Below the pieces are notes generated by a model. That model did no database searches and was not told where the DNA came from. It saw nothing but the letters and a program-made list of their open reading frames with translations. The position numbers and the translations under genes are program-made. From CAZTLE01 sp964614415 (GTDB lineage: Bacteria > Bacteroidota > Bacteroidia > Flavobacteriales > Flavobacteriaceae), in the NCBI GenBank assembly GCA_964614415.1, contig CAZTLE010000015.1, forward strand, positions 1 to 33,467: DNA of 33,467 bases. Direction: 5' to 3'. This document shows, piece by piece, positions 32,892 to 33,467 of the stretch (within the stretch, counting starts at the first letter, position 1; each line of letters starts with the position of its first letter).

Positions 32892-33467
32892 ATGAAACGA
32901 CTTGTATCCCTATTACTACTTGGTACCCTATTTTCACTATCTGCCCAAAACAATTCCAACTCCCCATGGCATATCATAGCCGATAACATCGATCCCAATA
33001 ATTATTACGGGATTACGGTTGCCAACGGAATGGTTGGACTCGTTTCTTCACCTGATCCTTTAAAAGTGAAGGACGTGGTCCTAAATGGCGTTTACGATTA
33101 CTACCAACGCGGACGGGTTAGCAATATCCTGAAGACCTTTAGTCACATGAATATGCACCTGGAGGTAGACAAGCGCCGTATTGATCGCAATAGTATTTCA
33201 GGTTATGCCCAAACGGTGGATATGAAACAGGCCAAGCTCATCACCACCTTTGATGTAGGCAATAAAGTGTCGGTAAAGCACGAGCTTATGTCGCTTCGCA
33301 ATTTGCCGTATACGGCGATGAGTATCATCGAGATCACTGCCAAGCAGAATGTGGAGATCGTACCCATCAATTACATCGAGGCACCCAATCATCTGAGTGA
33401 TGTTCGTAACCTGTATTCGGAAATTGACAGGCCGCATGTGTTGATTCCCTTAATGTCTTCTGTAGCG
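32892..33467 (+). CDS. N-terminal part of a periplasmic glycoside hydrolase family 65-like protein (runs off the window)
   Basis: The frame opens at ATG 32892 with a signal peptide (MKRLVSLLLLGTLFSLSAQ) and stays open to the window end (192 codons). The mature N-terminus matches the beta-sandwich N-domain of GH65 proteins: NYYGITVANGMVGLVSS, then VKDVVLNGVYDYYQRGR and NMHLEVDKRR. GH65 contains phosphorylases and hydrolases of alpha-glucosides such as maltose, trehalose and kojibiose. The catalytic domain is outside the window, so the activity cannot be named. The signal peptide indicates a periplasmic enzyme, which would fit a hydrolase better than a phosphorylase. Confidence 0.8.
   Translation, partial: MKRLVSLLLLGTLFSLSAQNNSNSPWHIIADNIDPNNYYGITVANGMVGLVSSPDPLKVKDVVLNGVYDYYQRGRVSNILKTFSHMNMHLEVDKRRIDRNSISGYAQTVDMKQAKLITTFDVGNKVSVKHELMSLRNLPYTAMSIIEITAKQNVEIVPINYIEAPNHLSDVRNLYSEIDRPHVLIPLMSSVA

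Noticed and set aside
32732..32998. Minus-strand open frame of 88 codons
   Set aside because: It overlaps the signal peptide region of the GH65-like gene and its leader repeats, and has no family features.

Overview
The window looks like chromosomal DNA of a flavobacterium (Bacteroidota, probably Flavobacteriaceae). The evidence is a C-terminal type IX secretion (T9SS) sorting domain on a secreted sulfotransferase-like protein, many SPI and lipoprotein signal peptides of the Bacteroidota kind, an outer-membrane DUF5723-type protein, a SusC-like plug fragment, and several upstream sequences matching the Bacteroidota -7 element TAnnTTTG. The species cannot be fixed from this sequence. I see no rRNA, tRNA, insertion sequence, prophage or CRISPR array.

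Layout. 1-337: end of an unknown gene plus a strong terminator. 370-3497 (+): an arylsulfotransferase-like gene broken by one frameshift, a DUF6503-type lipoprotein and the rRNA methyltransferase rlmB, tightly packed. 3498-4253 (-): a rhomboid protease. 4344-5621 (+): rarA. 5618-13758 (-): a six-gene run read from 13758 downwards: DUF7033/deacetylase-like protein, YjjG-type phosphatase, lipoprotein, DUF5723 outer-membrane protein, exported protein and a very large FG-GAP/ASPIC lipoprotein. 14036-16081 (+): a membrane-anchored winged-helix regulator followed by an exported HEXXH peptidase. 16094-18022: radC (-), a DUF1569 protein (+) and a PaiB-like FMN-binding protein (+). 18046-20808 (-): Mpl-type peptidoglycan-recycling ligase followed by two exported proteins. 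21039-21995 (-): TPR protein. 22209-22586 (+): DoxX protein with a clear terminator. 22740-29144 (+): a 2134-residue alpha-2-macroglobulin. 29141-29668 (-): DUF4136 lipoprotein. 29745-31803 (+): Crp/Fnr-family regulator, exported protein and sterol-desaturase-like enzyme. 32032-32745 (+): VOC protein. 32892 to the end (+): N-terminus of a periplasmic GH65-family enzyme.

Much of the content is cell-envelope biology: secreted, lipid-anchored or outer-membrane proteins, peptidoglycan recycling and a protease-trap macroglobulin. Housekeeping repair and RNA-modification genes (rarA, radC, rlmB) are interspersed. Genes are packed very tightly; two convergent pairs share their stop codons and one pair abuts.

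The two most notable observations are these. (1) The macroglobulin carries a carboxypeptidase-regulatory-like domain plus a SusC/RagA-like TonB-box and plug fragment between its bait-region-like part and its A2M domain. (2) Several otherwise unrelated intergenic stretches are built from in-phase seven-base repeats. The best is 26 uninterrupted heptamers at 31855-32036. These repeats supply the stop codon of one gene and the only plausible start codon of another, and they abut the start codon of a third. A third, more tentative, signal is an FNR-like inverted repeat placed about 40 bases upstream of the likely transcription start of the genes next to the Crp/Fnr-family regulator.
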